A stretch of DNA of 64,000 bases from Acidobacteriota bacterium (GTDB lineage: Bacteria > Acidobacteriota > Blastocatellia > Pyrinomonadales > Pyrinomonadaceae), in contig JAFAZX010000015.1 in the NCBI GenBank assembly GCA_019239425.1, positions 1 to 64,000 on the forward strand, given 5' to 3'. The notes under the pieces were generated by a model. The model was given only the letters and a program-made list of their open reading frames with translations. It ran no database searches and was not told the DNA's origin. Shown one piece after another: positions 26,201 through 34,928 of this stretch; position 1 is the stretch's first letter, and every line of letters begins with the position of its first letter. Both the position numbers and the translations under genes were made by a program.

Positions 26201-28986
26201 ACCTGGACGGTGATCGTGCCGGAGGTGGCGCCGGCGAGGATTTGGAGCGTGCCGCTGGTCGCGGTGTAGTCCGAGCCGGCCGTCGCCGTGCCGTCGGCGG
26301 TCGCGTAGTTGACCGAGATGTTGTTGACGGTCGGCTGCGAGAGGCTGACGGTGAAGGTGAGGCCGCCCGCGGCCGCGACCGCTTCGGTGGCGCTCACGTC
26401 GTTGATGGAGAGGGCCGTGTCGTCGTTGTTAATCGTGCCCTGTCCCTGCCCGTCGGCGATGTCTGCGTTCGTCGCGTTCGAGAGGTTGACGAAGAAGGTC
26501 TCATGCGGCTCCGGCGTGGTGTCGCCGTTGACGTTGACGGTGACGGTCTTCGTCGTCTCGCCAACGGCGAAGTTGAGCGTGCCTGACTTCGAGGCGTAGT
26601 CGTTATTGGCAGTCGTGGCCGTCCCGTCGGCGGTGGCGTAGTTGACCGAGACGGCCTGGCCGCTCGCGGGCAGGAGCGAGACGGTGAAGGTGGCCGTGGT
26701 CGTTCCGGCGTTGCCTTCGGTCACAGTCACGTCGTTGATCGAAAGCGCCGGCTGGCCGTCGTCGTCCCTGATTGTGCCGACGCCCGTGCGCCTGGTGACG
26801 GTCGCGTTCGATTCAGAAGAGAGGCTGACGAGGAAAGTCTCGTTCGGCTCGTCCGTGGTGTCGCCGACTACTGAGACGGTGACGGATTTCGTTCCCGTCT
26901 CGCCGGGGTTGAAAGTGACTGTGCCGTTCGTCGCGGTGTAGTCCGAGCCCGCAGTCGCTGGATTCACGCCGCCCGTATCAGGGGCGGTGGCGTAGTTAAC
27001 GGTGATGGTCTGCGCGCTCGCGCCGGTGAGAGTGACGGTGAAGGTGGCGGGTGTCGCGGGCGAAGTGCCGGTGTTGCCCTCATCAACCATCACGTCGTTG
27101 ATGGCGAGCGTGGGGGTCGCGTCGTCGTCCGTGATGGTGAGCGTGGCGGTGGTCTGCGCGCCGAGCGCCGCGCCGCCGCCGGGGCTGCTCAAAATTAGGT
27201 TAACAGTCTCGTCAGGTTCGTCGAGCGTGTCGTTAGTGATGGAGACGTTGAACGTTTTGCTCATCTCCCCTTCCGCGAAGGTGAGCGCGGTCGGGCTGAT
27301 GGCCGTGTAGTCGGAGCCGGCGGTCGCGGTGCCGCCGGTCGTGGTCGCGTAGTTGACCGAGACGCCGCCGTTGGTGCCGCCGGAGCGCGTCACGGTGATG
27401 GTCGCGTTGGTGCCGCCTTCGCCGACGGCGTAAGTCGCAGAGCTGAACTGCAAGGTCGGCTGCGCGTCGTTGTCGGTGATGGTGAGCGTGGCGGTGCTCT
27501 GCGCGCCGAGCGTGGCGCCGCCCGTTGGGTTCGAGAGCGTGAGGTTGACGGTCTCGTCCGCCTCGTCGAGCGTGTCTTCGTTGACGGTGACGGAGAAGGT
27601 CTTGGTCGTCTCGCCCTGGGCGAAGTTGAGCGTGCCGCTGGCGGCGATGTAGTCGGCGTTGGCGCCGGCGGTCGCGGTGCCGTTCGAGGTCGCGTAGTTG
27701 ACCGAGACGGCGCCGTCGCTGCCGCCCGTGCGGCTGACGGAGATGACGACCGAGCCGGCGTTCTCGCCGGCCGTGTAGGTGGCGGCGCTGAACTCAAGCG
27801 CGCCGGGCACTGGGGTCGGCGTCGGCGTGGGCGTCGGGTCGCAGGGCGAGGGCGCGACGTTGGTCGGCGTGAGCAGGAAGGCGTGCTCCTTGCCGTCGGG
27901 GTTGGTGCCGGTGCCGACGATCTGGCCGCGGTCGTTGATGCCGCGTGCCTCCTCGAACGTCCAGCCGGTGTTGGGCGCGAGGACGTTGAGGTCGTGCAGC
28001 TCGCCCGCGTCCGACAGGTCGTTGTTGTTCGCGTCCTGCCAGAGAAAGGCGCGCGAGACGTTGTGGTCGGGGTCGCCCGTCTCGGAGGCGCCGACGACCT
28101 GCCCCGACTCGTTGATGTCGTACGCGTAGCTGTTGACGTGCGAAGGGCCGAGCAGGCCGAGGTCGATCATCTCGCCCGCGTCCCGCTGCCCGTTGCCGTT
28201 CTTGTCGCGCCAGCGGAAGGCGTGGAACGACTGGAAGATGTTGTTGGAGAAGATGTACGAGTAGCCGACGACCACGCCCGCCTCGTTGACCTCGATGCCG
28301 AAGCTGACGCCGCCGCCGAGCGTGCCAATGTCCACGGGCACGCCGCCGATGGTGACGTAGGCGTGCGCCACGTCCGTCGAGTTGGCGGGCAGGTTGGCGA
28401 TGCCCGTGATCTGGCCCGCGTCGTTGATGCCGAAGGCCCGGATGGGCGTGCCCCACGGCGCCGTCACCGCCTGCATCCCGACGCCCGACTGCCAGACGAA
28501 GGCGCGATCCTGGAGCGCCCCGTTCTCTTCGGAGACGCCGACGACCTGACCCGAGGCGTTCACGTCGTAAGCCGTGGAGGTGGGGCCGCCGAGCGTGCCG
28601 AGGTCTTGCATGGGGCCGCCCGCGGGGCGGGCGAAGGCGTGCGTCGTGCCGCCCGAGTTCTGCGCGCCGCCCGCGACGGTGCCGCCCTGGTTGATGGCCG
28701 TCGCCATCCCCGTGTCGCCGCCGAGCGTGCCGAGGTTTTGCATGACGCCGCCGCTCCAGAGGAAGGGGCGGTTCGAGTTGGCCGAGGCCGTGGCGCGCGA
28801 GCGGCCGACGACGTGGCCGCAGGGGTCTATGCCGAAAGCCTGGCTCGTCTCGCCGCCGAGCGTGCCGAGGTCGGTGACCGTGTAGCCGGGCGCCTGCGCC
28901 GTCCCGCGCGGGGCGGGCGCGAAGGGGAGCAGCCCCAGCGCGAGCAGGCACACGAACGCCAACTGCCATTTCCTGAGGTAACGCAT
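23260..28986 (-). CDS. Giant extracellular HAF/Calx-beta/DUF4214 protein
   Basis: A 1908-residue exported protein. After the signal peptide (to about residue 31) comes a HAF-repeat region of about 350 residues, recognisable by repeated DLGTLGG and GQVVG motifs. A short [10 protein letters not shown] linker leads to 11 Calx-beta domains of about 105 residues each (SINDV.V.EGN.GTT, VNYATADGTATAGSDY, FNPGET, EPNETF.VNLS). Near residue 1660 a DUF4214 domain begins (DFVRQHYHDFLNREPDADGL) and runs to the end. Calx-beta domains bind calcium and are common in large adhesins. DUF4214 occurs at the ends of surface-layer or secreted proteins. The protein probably acts in adhesion or matrix formation. 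It lacks a PEP-CTERM tail. Confidence 0.9.
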   Translation of the reverse strand: MRYLRKWQLAFVCLLALGLLPFAPAPRGTAQAPGYTVTDLGTLGGETSQAFGIDPCGHVVGRSRATASANSNRPFLWSGGVMQNLGTLGGDTGMATAINQGGTVAGGAQNSGGTTHAFARPAGGPMQDLGTLGGPTSTAYDVNASGQVVGVSEENGALQDRAFVWQSGVGMQAVTAPWGTPIRAFGINDAGQITGIANLPANSTDVAHAYVTIGGVPVDIGTLGGGVSFGIEVNEAGVVVGYSYIFSNNIFQSFHAFRWRDKNGNGQRDAGEMIDLGLLGPSHVNSYAYDINESGQVVGASETGDPDHNVSRAFLWQDANNNDLSDAGELHDLNVLAPNTGWTFEEARGINDRGQIVGTGTNPDGKEHAFLLTPTNVAPSPCDPTPTPTPTPVPGALEFSAATYTAGENAGSVVISVSRTGGSDGAVSVNYATSNGTATAGANADYIAASGTLNFAQGETTKTFSVTVNEDTLDEADETVNLTLSNPTGGATLGAQSTATLTITDNDAQPTLQFSSATYAVGEGGTNATITVTRSGGTNGGVSVNYATTTGGTATAGSDYTAISPTALTFAEGEMSKTFNVSITNDTLDEPDETVNLILSSPGGGAALGAQTTATLTITDDDATPTLAINDVMVDEGNTGTSPATPATFTVTLTGASAQTITVNYATAPDTGGVNPATAGSDYTATNGTVTFNPGETGTKSVTVSVVGDTTDEPNETFLVSLSSESNATVTRRTGVGTIRDDDGQPALSINDVTVTEGNAGTTTATFTVSLLPASGQAVSVNYATADGTATTANNDYASKSGTLNFAVGETTKTVTVNVNGDTTPEPHETFFVNLSNATNADIADGQGQGTINNDDTALSINDVSATEAVAAAGGLTFTVSLSQPTVNNISVNYATADGTATAGSDYTATSGTLQILAGATSGTITVQVSDDNLFEANETFFVNLSSPTNATISDAQGQGTIANDEAASTFLFSSSTYSVGEGGGNATVTVTRTGSTAGGVSVGYATSDGTAAAGSDYTAAGGTLNFASGETSKTFNVNVTDDTLFEGNETVNLALSSPSGGTLGTPNTATLTINDNDTQPTLQFSSDAYTANEGGGTATITVTRTGGSNAGVTVNYATSNGTATAGASGDYLATSGTLTFAANETEKSFNVVVNDDALNEPSETVNLTLSSPGGGAALGAQTTATLTITDNDAAPTVSINDVTVDEGNTGTTNATFNVTLSAASGKTVTVNYATADGTAAQPGDYAAASGTVTFNPGETSKPVNVAVVGDTLDEPDETFNVSLSAPSNATVSDGTGVGTIRNDDAAPTISVNDVTLNEGNAGTTNAAFNVTLSAASGQIVRVIVATADGTATAGSDYAAVGPTTLTFDPGVTSQTVNVPVIGDALDEPDETFTLNLSSPTNATIGDGQGLGTITDDDDTPTLSINDVSVTEGNAGTTAAAFNVALSAPSARAVSVSYATADGTATAGSDYIGTSGTLTFNPGETLKSVTVNVNGDVTNEPNETFFVNLSNATNANISDAQGQGTITNDDGPALRFSQAAYPVGESAHFVTVTVTRTGDPSPAVSVNYATSDGTATERRDYTAASGRLQFASGETSKSFDVLLTEDAYTEPLETINLTLSNPTGGAALGTQSTATINLLADDNPPPGFNPIDVSSDFVRQHYHDFLNREPDADGLAFWTGEIEKCGADAGCREVKRINVSAAFFLSIEFQQTGYLVYRTYKAAYGDATSPGVDGTVPVVRLQEFLPDTQQIGQGVRVGIGNWEQQLEANKQTYMAEFVQRQRFLSAFPDSLTAAQFVDKLNQNAGGVLTQAERDQLVSDLSTNAKTRAQVLRAVAENNALQQNEVRRAFVLMQYYGYLRRNPDDTPDTDFAGWRFWLGKLDQHNGNFVEAEMVKAFLDSIEYRTRFAP

Positions 28987-29139
28987 ATCTAAGATTGCTT
29001 CATTCCGAAGAACAGGGGATTGGGTGCGGGGAGCGGGCCGACGCGCCGCGCTACACTTCAGCCGGGGCCGCGCCGGGAAGGGCGGAAGCCGACGCGCAAC
29101 TTTATAGAGGACGGCGGGTTCAAGTCAAATGCTAAGAAG

Positions 29140-29232
29140 AAAGGGTTCTGGGTTCTGGGTGTTGGGTGCTGGGTGGAACTAAGTTTTTAACCAGCACTCA
29201 GCACCCAGCACCCAGCACCCAGCACCCTTTCC
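29140..29232. repeat. Hairpin repeat, GGGTGCT heptad class
   Basis: The left arm is GGGTTCT/GGGTGTT/GGGTGCT heptads and the right arm is the complementary CAGCACC repeats, with a short AT-rich loop (AACTAAGTTTTTAA). It ends next to the aminotransferase stop codon. Confidence 0.85.
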
Positions 29233-29233
29233 T

Positions 29234-30589
29234 TCAGCGGCAGGCGGCCGTGATGGCTTCGTCGAATATCTCCAGGGCCACGTCCACGTTCTCGCGTGTG
29301 AGGGTGAGCGGGGGCGACCAGCGGATGGTGTTGTAGCCGCACCCCAGGACGATGAGGCCGCGGTTGAAGCACTCGACCTCGACGCGGTCGCGCAGCTCCG
29401 CCGCCGCCTCGCGCGAGCCGCCCCCGCGCACGAGCTCGCAGCCGACCATCAGCCCTAAGCCCCTCACGTCGCCGATGCAGTCGTGCTTCTGCATGAGGCG
29501 GCGCAGGCCCGCCTGCAGGTATTCGCCGACCGAGGCCGCGTTGGCGACCAGCCCGCCCTCCAGCAGCTCAATCGTCTTGAGCGCCGCGGCGAGGGCGACC
29601 GGGTTGCCGCCGAAGGTCGAGGCGTGCGCGCCCGGCTTCCAGTCCATCAGGTCGCCGCGCGCCACGCACGCGCCCAGCGGCAGGCCCGACGCGATGCCCT
29701 TGGCGAGCGTGATGACGTCGGGCCGCAAATCGTAGTGCTCGCACGCGAACATCCTGCCCGTGCGCCCGAAGCCGGACTGCACCTCGTCGACAATCAGGAG
29801 CATGCCGTGCTCGTCGCAGATGCGGCGCAGGCCGTGGAGGAAAGCCTTCGGCGCGGGGATGTAGCCGCCCTCGCCCTGCACGGCCTCGACGACTATCGCG
29901 GCCACCTCTTCGGGCGGCGTCGTCGTCAGGAAGAGCCGCTTCTCGATCCAGTCGAGGCAGGCGCGGCTCACCGTCTCGGCGTCCGACTGCTCGCCGTTGA
30001 AGGGGTGTCGGAAGGCGTTCGGGTAGGGGACGTGGGTCACGTCGAGCGCCGAGCGCTTGAAGCCGCGGCGCTGCGCGGCCTTCGAGGAGGTGAGCGACAG
30101 GGAGCCGAGCGTGCGGCCGTGGAAGCTGTTGAAGAAGCCGATGAACTTCTCGCGGCCGGTCGCGTGGATGGCGAGCTTAAGCGCGCACTCGACGGCCTCC
30201 GTCCCGCTGTTGGCGAAGTGCGTGCGGGTGGGGCCGGGGACGGGCACGAGCTCTTCGAGCTTGCGGGCGAGGTCGGGCATCTGGCGGTAGTAGTAGTCGG
30301 TGCCGCACATGTGTATGAGGCGCGCGGCCTGCTCCTGAATCGCCTCGACGACCTCGGGGTGGCAGTGGCCGGTGGAGCAGACGGCGACGCCCGCGTTGCA
30401 GTCGAGGAACGTGTTGCCGTCCACGTCCTCGACCCAGACGCCGGACGCTTTTTCGGCGACGAGCTTGTAGGCAGGGCGCGGGTAAGAGGGGTTGACGTAG
30501 CGCGCGTCGGCCTCGACGATCTCCTTGCCGCGCGGGCCGGGCAGGTCGGTCTTGATCTCTGGCCTTCTGACTTCGGTGATGGCGGACAT
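29234..30589 (-). CDS. Class III pyridoxal-phosphate aminotransferase
   Basis: A 451-residue fold type I enzyme of the acetylornithine/ornithine/4-aminobutyrate group. Visible features are FANSGTEAVECALKLA for cofactor phosphate binding, the FNSFHGRTLGS aromatic/His pair that stacks on PLP, the Asp in LLIVDEVQSGFGRTG, and the catalytic Lys in ITLAKGIASGLPLGA. Substrate choice cannot be read reliably. The ATG at 30589 is preferred over the track start because AAAGGAGGAG sits just before it. The gene stands alone, without argD or gab neighbours. Confidence 0.9.
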   Translation of the reverse strand: MSAITEVRRPEIKTDLPGPRGKEIVEADARYVNPSYPRPAYKLVAEKASGVWVEDVDGNTFLDCNAGVAVCSTGHCHPEVVEAIQEQAARLIHMCGTDYYYRQMPDLARKLEELVPVPGPTRTHFANSGTEAVECALKLAIHATGREKFIGFFNSFHGRTLGSLSLTSSKAAQRRGFKRSALDVTHVPYPNAFRHPFNGEQSDAETVSRACLDWIEKRLFLTTTPPEEVAAIVVEAVQGEGGYIPAPKAFLHGLRRICDEHGMLLIVDEVQSGFGRTGRMFACEHYDLRPDVITLAKGIASGLPLGACVARGDLMDWKPGAHASTFGGNPVALAAALKTIELLEGGLVANAASVGEYLQAGLRRLMQKHDCIGDVRGLGLMVGCELVRGGGSREAAAELRDRVEVECFNRGLIVLGCGYNTIRWSPPLTLTRENVDVALEIFDEAITAACR

Positions 30590-30783
30590 GACGAATCTCC
30601 TCCTTTGATTCAAGCAGGGCGGGCACAAACAACGGGCTTGCGAGGCGTAAGGGCGGAAGAGGAGAGCGCGGGGGCTAGTCCGCGAACAGGTTCGCGCGGG
30701 AGTCGAGCGGCCGGAAGTGTGGGGTGACGTACTGTCGCATCGGCGGAAGAATCATACTCAGAACGGGGCGCGGCAGCAATAGG

Positions 30784-30863
30784 TAAGGATGAAGGCGGAA
30801 GGATGAAGGATGAAGGTCAGACCCTCTTCCTTTCATCCTTCCGCCTTCATCCTTCATCCTTTA
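30784..30863. repeat. Hairpin repeat, AAGGATG/AAGGCGG heptad class
   Basis: Near-complementary arms of about 33 bases in heptads, as at 10189-10270. The outer edge provides the TAA stop codon of the 30861..31172 gene. Confidence 0.88.
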
Positions 30864-31172
30864 ACCGGCGCGGGTGCCGGTGTACTTGATGGCCGGCGCG
30901 ATGGGGAGGCTGACCTTGATGGTGCCGTTGAGTTCGTCGTTGTTCTCGACCTGGCCTTTGATGGAGGCGTTGTAGGGCTTGCCCTGAAACTCCATCGTGA
31001 CGCGGGCGTCGAAGCCGTCGTGCGTGACGGTCAGAGAGTCGAGCGGCGCGTCGCCGAGCCGCGAGCTGATGTGTGCGGTGAGCGCGCCGCCCGTCCCTTC
31101 GAAGACGAGCGTCGCGGGGTGCGTGCCGAAGGGCGTCGCCACCTGAAGATTCCAAGTCCCAACCAGATTCAT
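30861..31172 (-). CDS. Small conserved hypothetical protein
   Basis: A 103-residue cytoplasmic protein that reads as a run of beta strands (LVGTWNLQVATPFGTHPATLVFE; ASIKGQVENNDELNGTIKVS), suggesting a small lipocalin-like or beta-barrel fold. I do not assign a function. The ATG at 31172 is preferred over 31181 because AGGGGGGAG is then about nine bases upstream. The TAA stop lies in the flanking hairpin repeat. It may be co-transcribed with the M16 genes upstream on the same strand (56-base gap). Confidence 0.7.
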   Translation of the reverse strand: MNLVGTWNLQVATPFGTHPATLVFEGTGGALTAHISSRLGDAPLDSLTVTHDGFDARVTMEFQGKPYNASIKGQVENNDELNGTIKVSLPIAPAIKYTGTRAG

Positions 31173-31228
31173 AAAAGTCATCTCCCCCCTGTCGATTTTA
31201 AGTCTGATGAAAGCCCGCGGGTCAAAAC

Positions 31229-32608
31229 TCAGGCGCCGGCCGCGCCGCCGCGCGCGCCCGCGAACTCCTCGACGCGCGTGACGTAAGGCTCGACCTGTGC
31301 GCGCACCTGCGCGCCGTCGCCGACGAGGACGACGGCCGCGCGGTCGGGCGTGATGTTGCGTTGCGCCGCGCGGCGCACGTCCTCCTTCGTCACGCGCTGG
31401 ATGTTCTCGCGGTAGGTCTGGAGGTAGTCGGGCGCGAGGTCGTGCACGCGCAACTGGACGAGCTGGTCGACCAAACCCTCCTGCGTCTCAAGCCGGATGG
31501 GGAAGATGCCCGTCAGGTACGTCTTCGCGTCCGAGAGCTCCTTGTCGGAGACGTCCTCCGCGCGGATGCGGTCGAGCTCGTAGAAGATCTCTTTGAGCGA
31601 AACGCCCGTCACCTCGCCCCGCACCTCGGTCGTCGCGCGGAACGAGCCGGCGAGGCGCCGCGCGTCGAACTGCGTGTAGGCGCCGTAGGTGTAGCCCTTC
31701 TCCTCGCGCAGGTTCATGAAGAGGCGCGCCGAGGCGTTGCCGCCGAGGATGGTGTGCATGACGAGCACGGGGAAGTACTCGGGGTCTGTGCGCCGGATGG
31801 CCGTGTTGGCGACGAGGATGTTCGTCTGCGCGGAGCCGGGGCGGTTGACGAGGTACGCGACGCGCTCCTCGCGCTCGGGCGGGGCGGGGAACTCGGGCGC
31901 GCTGACTTCGCCGCGCGCCCAGCCGCCGAAGAGCTTCTCGGCCTGCGCGACGACGTGCTCGCGGGAGACGTCGCCGACGACCAGGAGCACCGCGTTGTTC
32001 GGCACGAGCAGCCGGCGGTGGTGCTCGACGAGGCGCTCGCGCGAGACGGCTTCGATGGACTCGGGCGTGGCGGCGACGACGGCGTAAGGGTGCTGGCCGA
32101 AGATCACGCGCGCGAGGGCCTCGCTGGCGAGGAAGGAGGGCTGCGCGCGCTGCGCGATCAGGTTCTGCTGCGCGTTGGCCTTGGCGAGCGCCAGCTCGTG
32201 CTCGGGGAAGACGGGCCGGAGCGTCACGTCGGCGAGCAGTTCGAACACCTCGTCCGCATAGGTCGCGAGCGAGGAGGCGGCGACGGTCAGGTAGTCCGAA
32301 GAGGCGCCGGCCGTCAGGGTCGCGCCGTAGCGCGCGACCTCCTCGGCGATCTGGCGCGAGGCGCGCGACTCGGTGCCCTCGACCAGCATGTCGGTCATCA
32401 CGTCCGTCAGGCCGGGCAGGTCGTTCGGGTCGGACGAGTCGCCCGAGCGGAAGGCCAGGCGGAAGCTGACGAGCGGGAGCCTCTGCTGCTCGACGACGAC
32501 GACGCGCAGGCCGTTGGCGAGCTGCACCTCGGCCTGCTCGGGCAGGTTCAGCGGGCGCACCGGCAGCGGCGCGGGCGGTTTGCTACGGAACTCTTCGGTG
32601 TCAGTCAT
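31229..32608 (-). CDS. M16-family peptidase subunit lacking the zinc motif
   Basis: A 459-residue M16B-like protein. The first domain aligns with the insulinase fold (NGLRVVVVEQQRLPLVSFRLAFRSG), but the HxxEH zinc site is replaced by LTDVMTDML. The second domain carries NTAIRRTDPEYFPVLVMHTILGG and LREEKGYTYGAYTQF, matching the R/Y substrate-contact region. In known M16B systems an inactive partner of this type pairs with an active one. The active gene lies directly upstream on the same strand, separated only by a repeat. The start lacks a Shine-Dalgarno. Confidence 0.88.
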   Translation of the reverse strand: MTDTEEFRSKPPAPLPVRPLNLPEQAEVQLANGLRVVVVEQQRLPLVSFRLAFRSGDSSDPNDLPGLTDVMTDMLVEGTESRASRQIAEEVARYGATLTAGASSDYLTVAASSLATYADEVFELLADVTLRPVFPEHELALAKANAQQNLIAQRAQPSFLASEALARVIFGQHPYAVVAATPESIEAVSRERLVEHHRRLLVPNNAVLLVVGDVSREHVVAQAEKLFGGWARGEVSAPEFPAPPEREERVAYLVNRPGSAQTNILVANTAIRRTDPEYFPVLVMHTILGGNASARLFMNLREEKGYTYGAYTQFDARRLAGSFRATTEVRGEVTGVSLKEIFYELDRIRAEDVSDKELSDAKTYLTGIFPIRLETQEGLVDQLVQLRVHDLAPDYLQTYRENIQRVTKEDVRRAAQRNITPDRAAVVLVGDGAQVRAQVEPYVTRVEEFAGARGGAAGA

Positions 32609-32612
32609 AAGT

Positions 32613-32690
32613 TAAGTGATGAACGATGGATGATGAATGAAAGACGGGCTGCTTCCTATTCATCATTCATCACTCATCGTTCATCATTCC
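32613..32690. repeat. Hairpin repeat, GATGAATGA-type class
   Basis: Arms AAGTGATGAACGATGGATGA and its near-complement on the right flank a GC-rich loop of about ten bases. It separates the two M16 genes and its right arm overlaps the last codons of the upstream gene (stop at 32684). Confidence 0.85.
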
Positions 32691-34126
32691 GGTTTCGAAA
32701 CCTGCTCCTGTTGCGGCGCGGTTGTGTCGGCCGCCGGCTGCGCGGGGTCGGTCGGGGGAGGTGGCTCCGCGGGCGGGGGCTGGGGAACCTGCGGAGGGGG
32801 CGCGCCGGGCTGTGCGGGCTCGCCCGGCGGCTCGGGCTCGGCCGGCGCGGCCTCGGCGAGGTGCGCGGGGACGACCTCCATCACGGAGTGGTTGTCCGTC
32901 AGCAGGTAGCGTTTGACGGCGTCGCGTATCCTCTCGGGCGTGACGGCGAGGTAGCGCTCCAGCTCCGAGTTAAAGAGGTGCGGGTCGCCGTCGTAGAGCG
33001 TGTACTCGGCGAGGCGCTGCGCGCGGTAGAGCGTGGACTGCCGGCTCCGCACCGAGTCGTTGAGGAGCGTGTTGCGCAGCTTCTCCATCTCCTCGGGGCT
33101 CGGCCCTTCCGTCCCGAGCCTCTCTACCTCCTCCTGGATCGTCGCGCGGATGGTCTCGGTCGTGTGGCCGGGCTTGGGGATGGCGAAGATGTAGAGGGTC
33201 GAAGGCCCGCGCCGCTCGCCGAGGCCGCCCTGGATGCCGACGACCGACTCCTCGTCCTTGACGAGCCTTTGGTAGAGGCGCGAGCTGTCGCCGTCGAGCA
33301 GCAGGTCGCTGCCCAGGTTGAGCGCGTAGAAGTCAGGCGTGCGCCGCGCCGGCACCTTCCAGCCGAGCATGATGGCCGGGAGCTGCGCGAACGGGTCTTT
33401 ATAAAGTTCGGCGCGCGCGGCGACCTCTTCGGGCTCGCTCACGTCCACGGGCGGCGGCGCCGACTGCGAAGGGATGGAGGCGAAGTACCTCTCGACGAGC
33501 GCGCGGGCCTCGGCCGAGTCGAAGTCGCCGACGATGGTGAGCACCGCGTTGTTCGGCGCGTAGTAGACGCGGAAGAACTCCTGCACGTCCTCGACCGTGG
33601 CGGCGTCGAGGTCTTCCATCGAGCCGATGGTCGAGTGCGCGTTGCGCGGGTTCCGGTAGACCAGCTCGTTCAGGCGCAGGAAGGCGTTCGAGTAGGGGCG
33701 GTTGTCGTAGGAGAGCCGCTTCTCCTCCTTGACGGCGTCGCGCTGGTTGTCGAGGTTCTCCTGCGTGACCTTGAGCGAGCGCATGCGGTCACTCTCAAGC
33801 CAGAGCGCTAAGGGTAACTGCGACGACGGCAGCGTCTCGAAGTAGTTGGTGCGCTCCGAGGAGGTCGTGCCGTTCATCGTGCCGCCGTTGTTGAAGATGT
33901 ACTGAAAGTGGCCGGCCTTCGGCACGTTCTCCGAACCCTGGAACATCATGTGCTCGAAGAGGTGCGCGAAGCCGGTGCGCCCCTCGCGCTCGTTGCGCGA
34001 GCCGACGTCGTAGTAGACGGCGACCGAGACGACCGGCACCGAATGGTCTTCGCTCAAGACGACCCGCAGGCCGTTACCCAACGTGTACAGCTCGATGGGA
34101 GCCTGCGGCAGCGTGACAGTGGACAA
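32684..34126 (-). CDS. M16-family zinc peptidase (active subunit)
   Basis: A 480-residue insulinase/processing-peptidase-like protein with an intact inverted zinc motif, HLFEHMMF (HxxEH), and the downstream Glu region (TIVGDFDSAEARAL follows the active-site domain). The C-terminal 60 residues form a Pro/Glu/Ala-rich tail that extends into the flanking repeat. I place the start at the TTG at 34126, where GAGGGGGTCAC precedes it; the track start at 34204 reads through a hairpin repeat. The product has no signal peptide. It probably forms a heterodimer with the downstream inactive M16 protein. Confidence 0.88.
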   Translation of the reverse strand: MSTVTLPQAPIELYTLGNGLRVVLSEDHSVPVVSVAVYYDVGSRNEREGRTGFAHLFEHMMFQGSENVPKAGHFQYIFNNGGTMNGTTSSERTNYFETLPSSQLPLALWLESDRMRSLKVTQENLDNQRDAVKEEKRLSYDNRPYSNAFLRLNELVYRNPRNAHSTIGSMEDLDAATVEDVQEFFRVYYAPNNAVLTIVGDFDSAEARALVERYFASIPSQSAPPPVDVSEPEEVAARAELYKDPFAQLPAIMLGWKVPARRTPDFYALNLGSDLLLDGDSSRLYQRLVKDEESVVGIQGGLGERRGPSTLYIFAIPKPGHTTETIRATIQEEVERLGTEGPSPEEMEKLRNTLLNDSVRSRQSTLYRAQRLAEYTLYDGDPHLFNSELERYLAVTPERIRDAVKRYLLTDNHSVMEVVPAHLAEAAPAEPEPPGEPAQPGAPPPQVPQPPPAEPPPPTDPAQPAADTTAPQQEQVSKPE

Positions 34127-34140
34127 GTGACCCCCTCGGG

Positions 34141-34228
34141 GAGTGATAAGTGATGGGTGATAAGTGATGAGAGAAGACAAGCGAGCCTTGTTCTGTCTTA
34201 TCACTTATCACTCATCACTTATCACTCC
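34141..34228. repeat. Hairpin repeat, AGTGATA heptad class
   Basis: Arms GAGTGATAAGTGATGGGTGA and near-complementary sequence on the right surround a loop of about 25 bases. It lies between the RHH gene stop and the M16 start; the right arm covers the last codons of the RHH gene. Confidence 0.88.
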
Positions 34229-34644
34229 GGCTTAGTAATCATCCCGCGCAGCTCGGCGCGGAGGCGCTCGATCTCGGAGAGCTTGGCCGAGACGCGTTCG
34301 AAGAGCGCGGTCTGCGACTTGATGCCCTCGTCGATGAGGAAGGCGGCGGCCTCGGCGCGGCTGCGGAAGACGCCGGCCTGCACGAGCTGCTCCAACCGCT
34401 CCTGCGCGTCGTGCGAGACCTTGACGGCGACGACGTAGTCGTCCTTGGCCGAGAGCGCGCGCTCGACCGTGCGGCTGATGTCGCGGCCGATGGAGGCCAG
34501 AGACTCCGGGATGCGCGAGGCGATGTCGCGCACCGAGGAGGAGACCCGCTCGCCGTGCGGGTGCTCGTCGCCGTGCTCGGGGAGCATCAGGTCGTCGATG
34601 GGGTCGAGGATTTCGGGCTCTCTCGGGTCGTGCGGGCTGCTCAT
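34222..34644 (-). CDS. Ribbon-helix-helix-like small protein
   Basis: A 140-residue protein. The N-terminal half is acidic and His-rich (LMLPEHGDEHPHGE). The C-terminal half contains VKVSHDAQERLEQLVQAGVF-RSRAEAAAFLIDEGI, which matches the strand-helix-helix pattern of RHH regulators, then a coiled-coil-like tail (RVSAKLSEIERLRAELRGMI). It could bind DNA as a dimer, but no operator can be assigned. The ATG at 34644 has GGAG seven bases upstream; the track start at 34713 is upstream of that. It precedes the M16 operon on the same strand. Confidence 0.7.
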   Translation of the reverse strand: MSSPHDPREPEILDPIDDLMLPEHGDEHPHGERVSSSVRDIASRIPESLASIGRDISRTVERALSAKDDYVVAVKVSHDAQERLEQLVQAGVFRSRAEAAAFLIDEGIKSQTALFERVSAKLSEIERLRAELRGMITKPE

Positions 34645-34928
34645 AATGCTGCTCCAACCTCCTCTCGCGTGGGGCCGTCGTACGCTCTTTTGCTGTGGGC
34701 GAACTCCTTGCAAGGCATTCTAAGGGGGCGTGTGCGCGGGCGCAAGGCGGCGCGGATTCGGGCCGCAAGCCCCCGCGGGTTGCAACCTTGCCGCCGGTGA
34801 CATCATCAATTACACTACACCGGCCTGCCTTTCGGAACGGGCAGCAGTCACGGCTTGGTTTTACGCGCCGCGCCTACGGCCGCCCGGCGCCCCTTCGAAT
34901 CTTGGGTTTTAACTGAGGGTCTGTCTCC

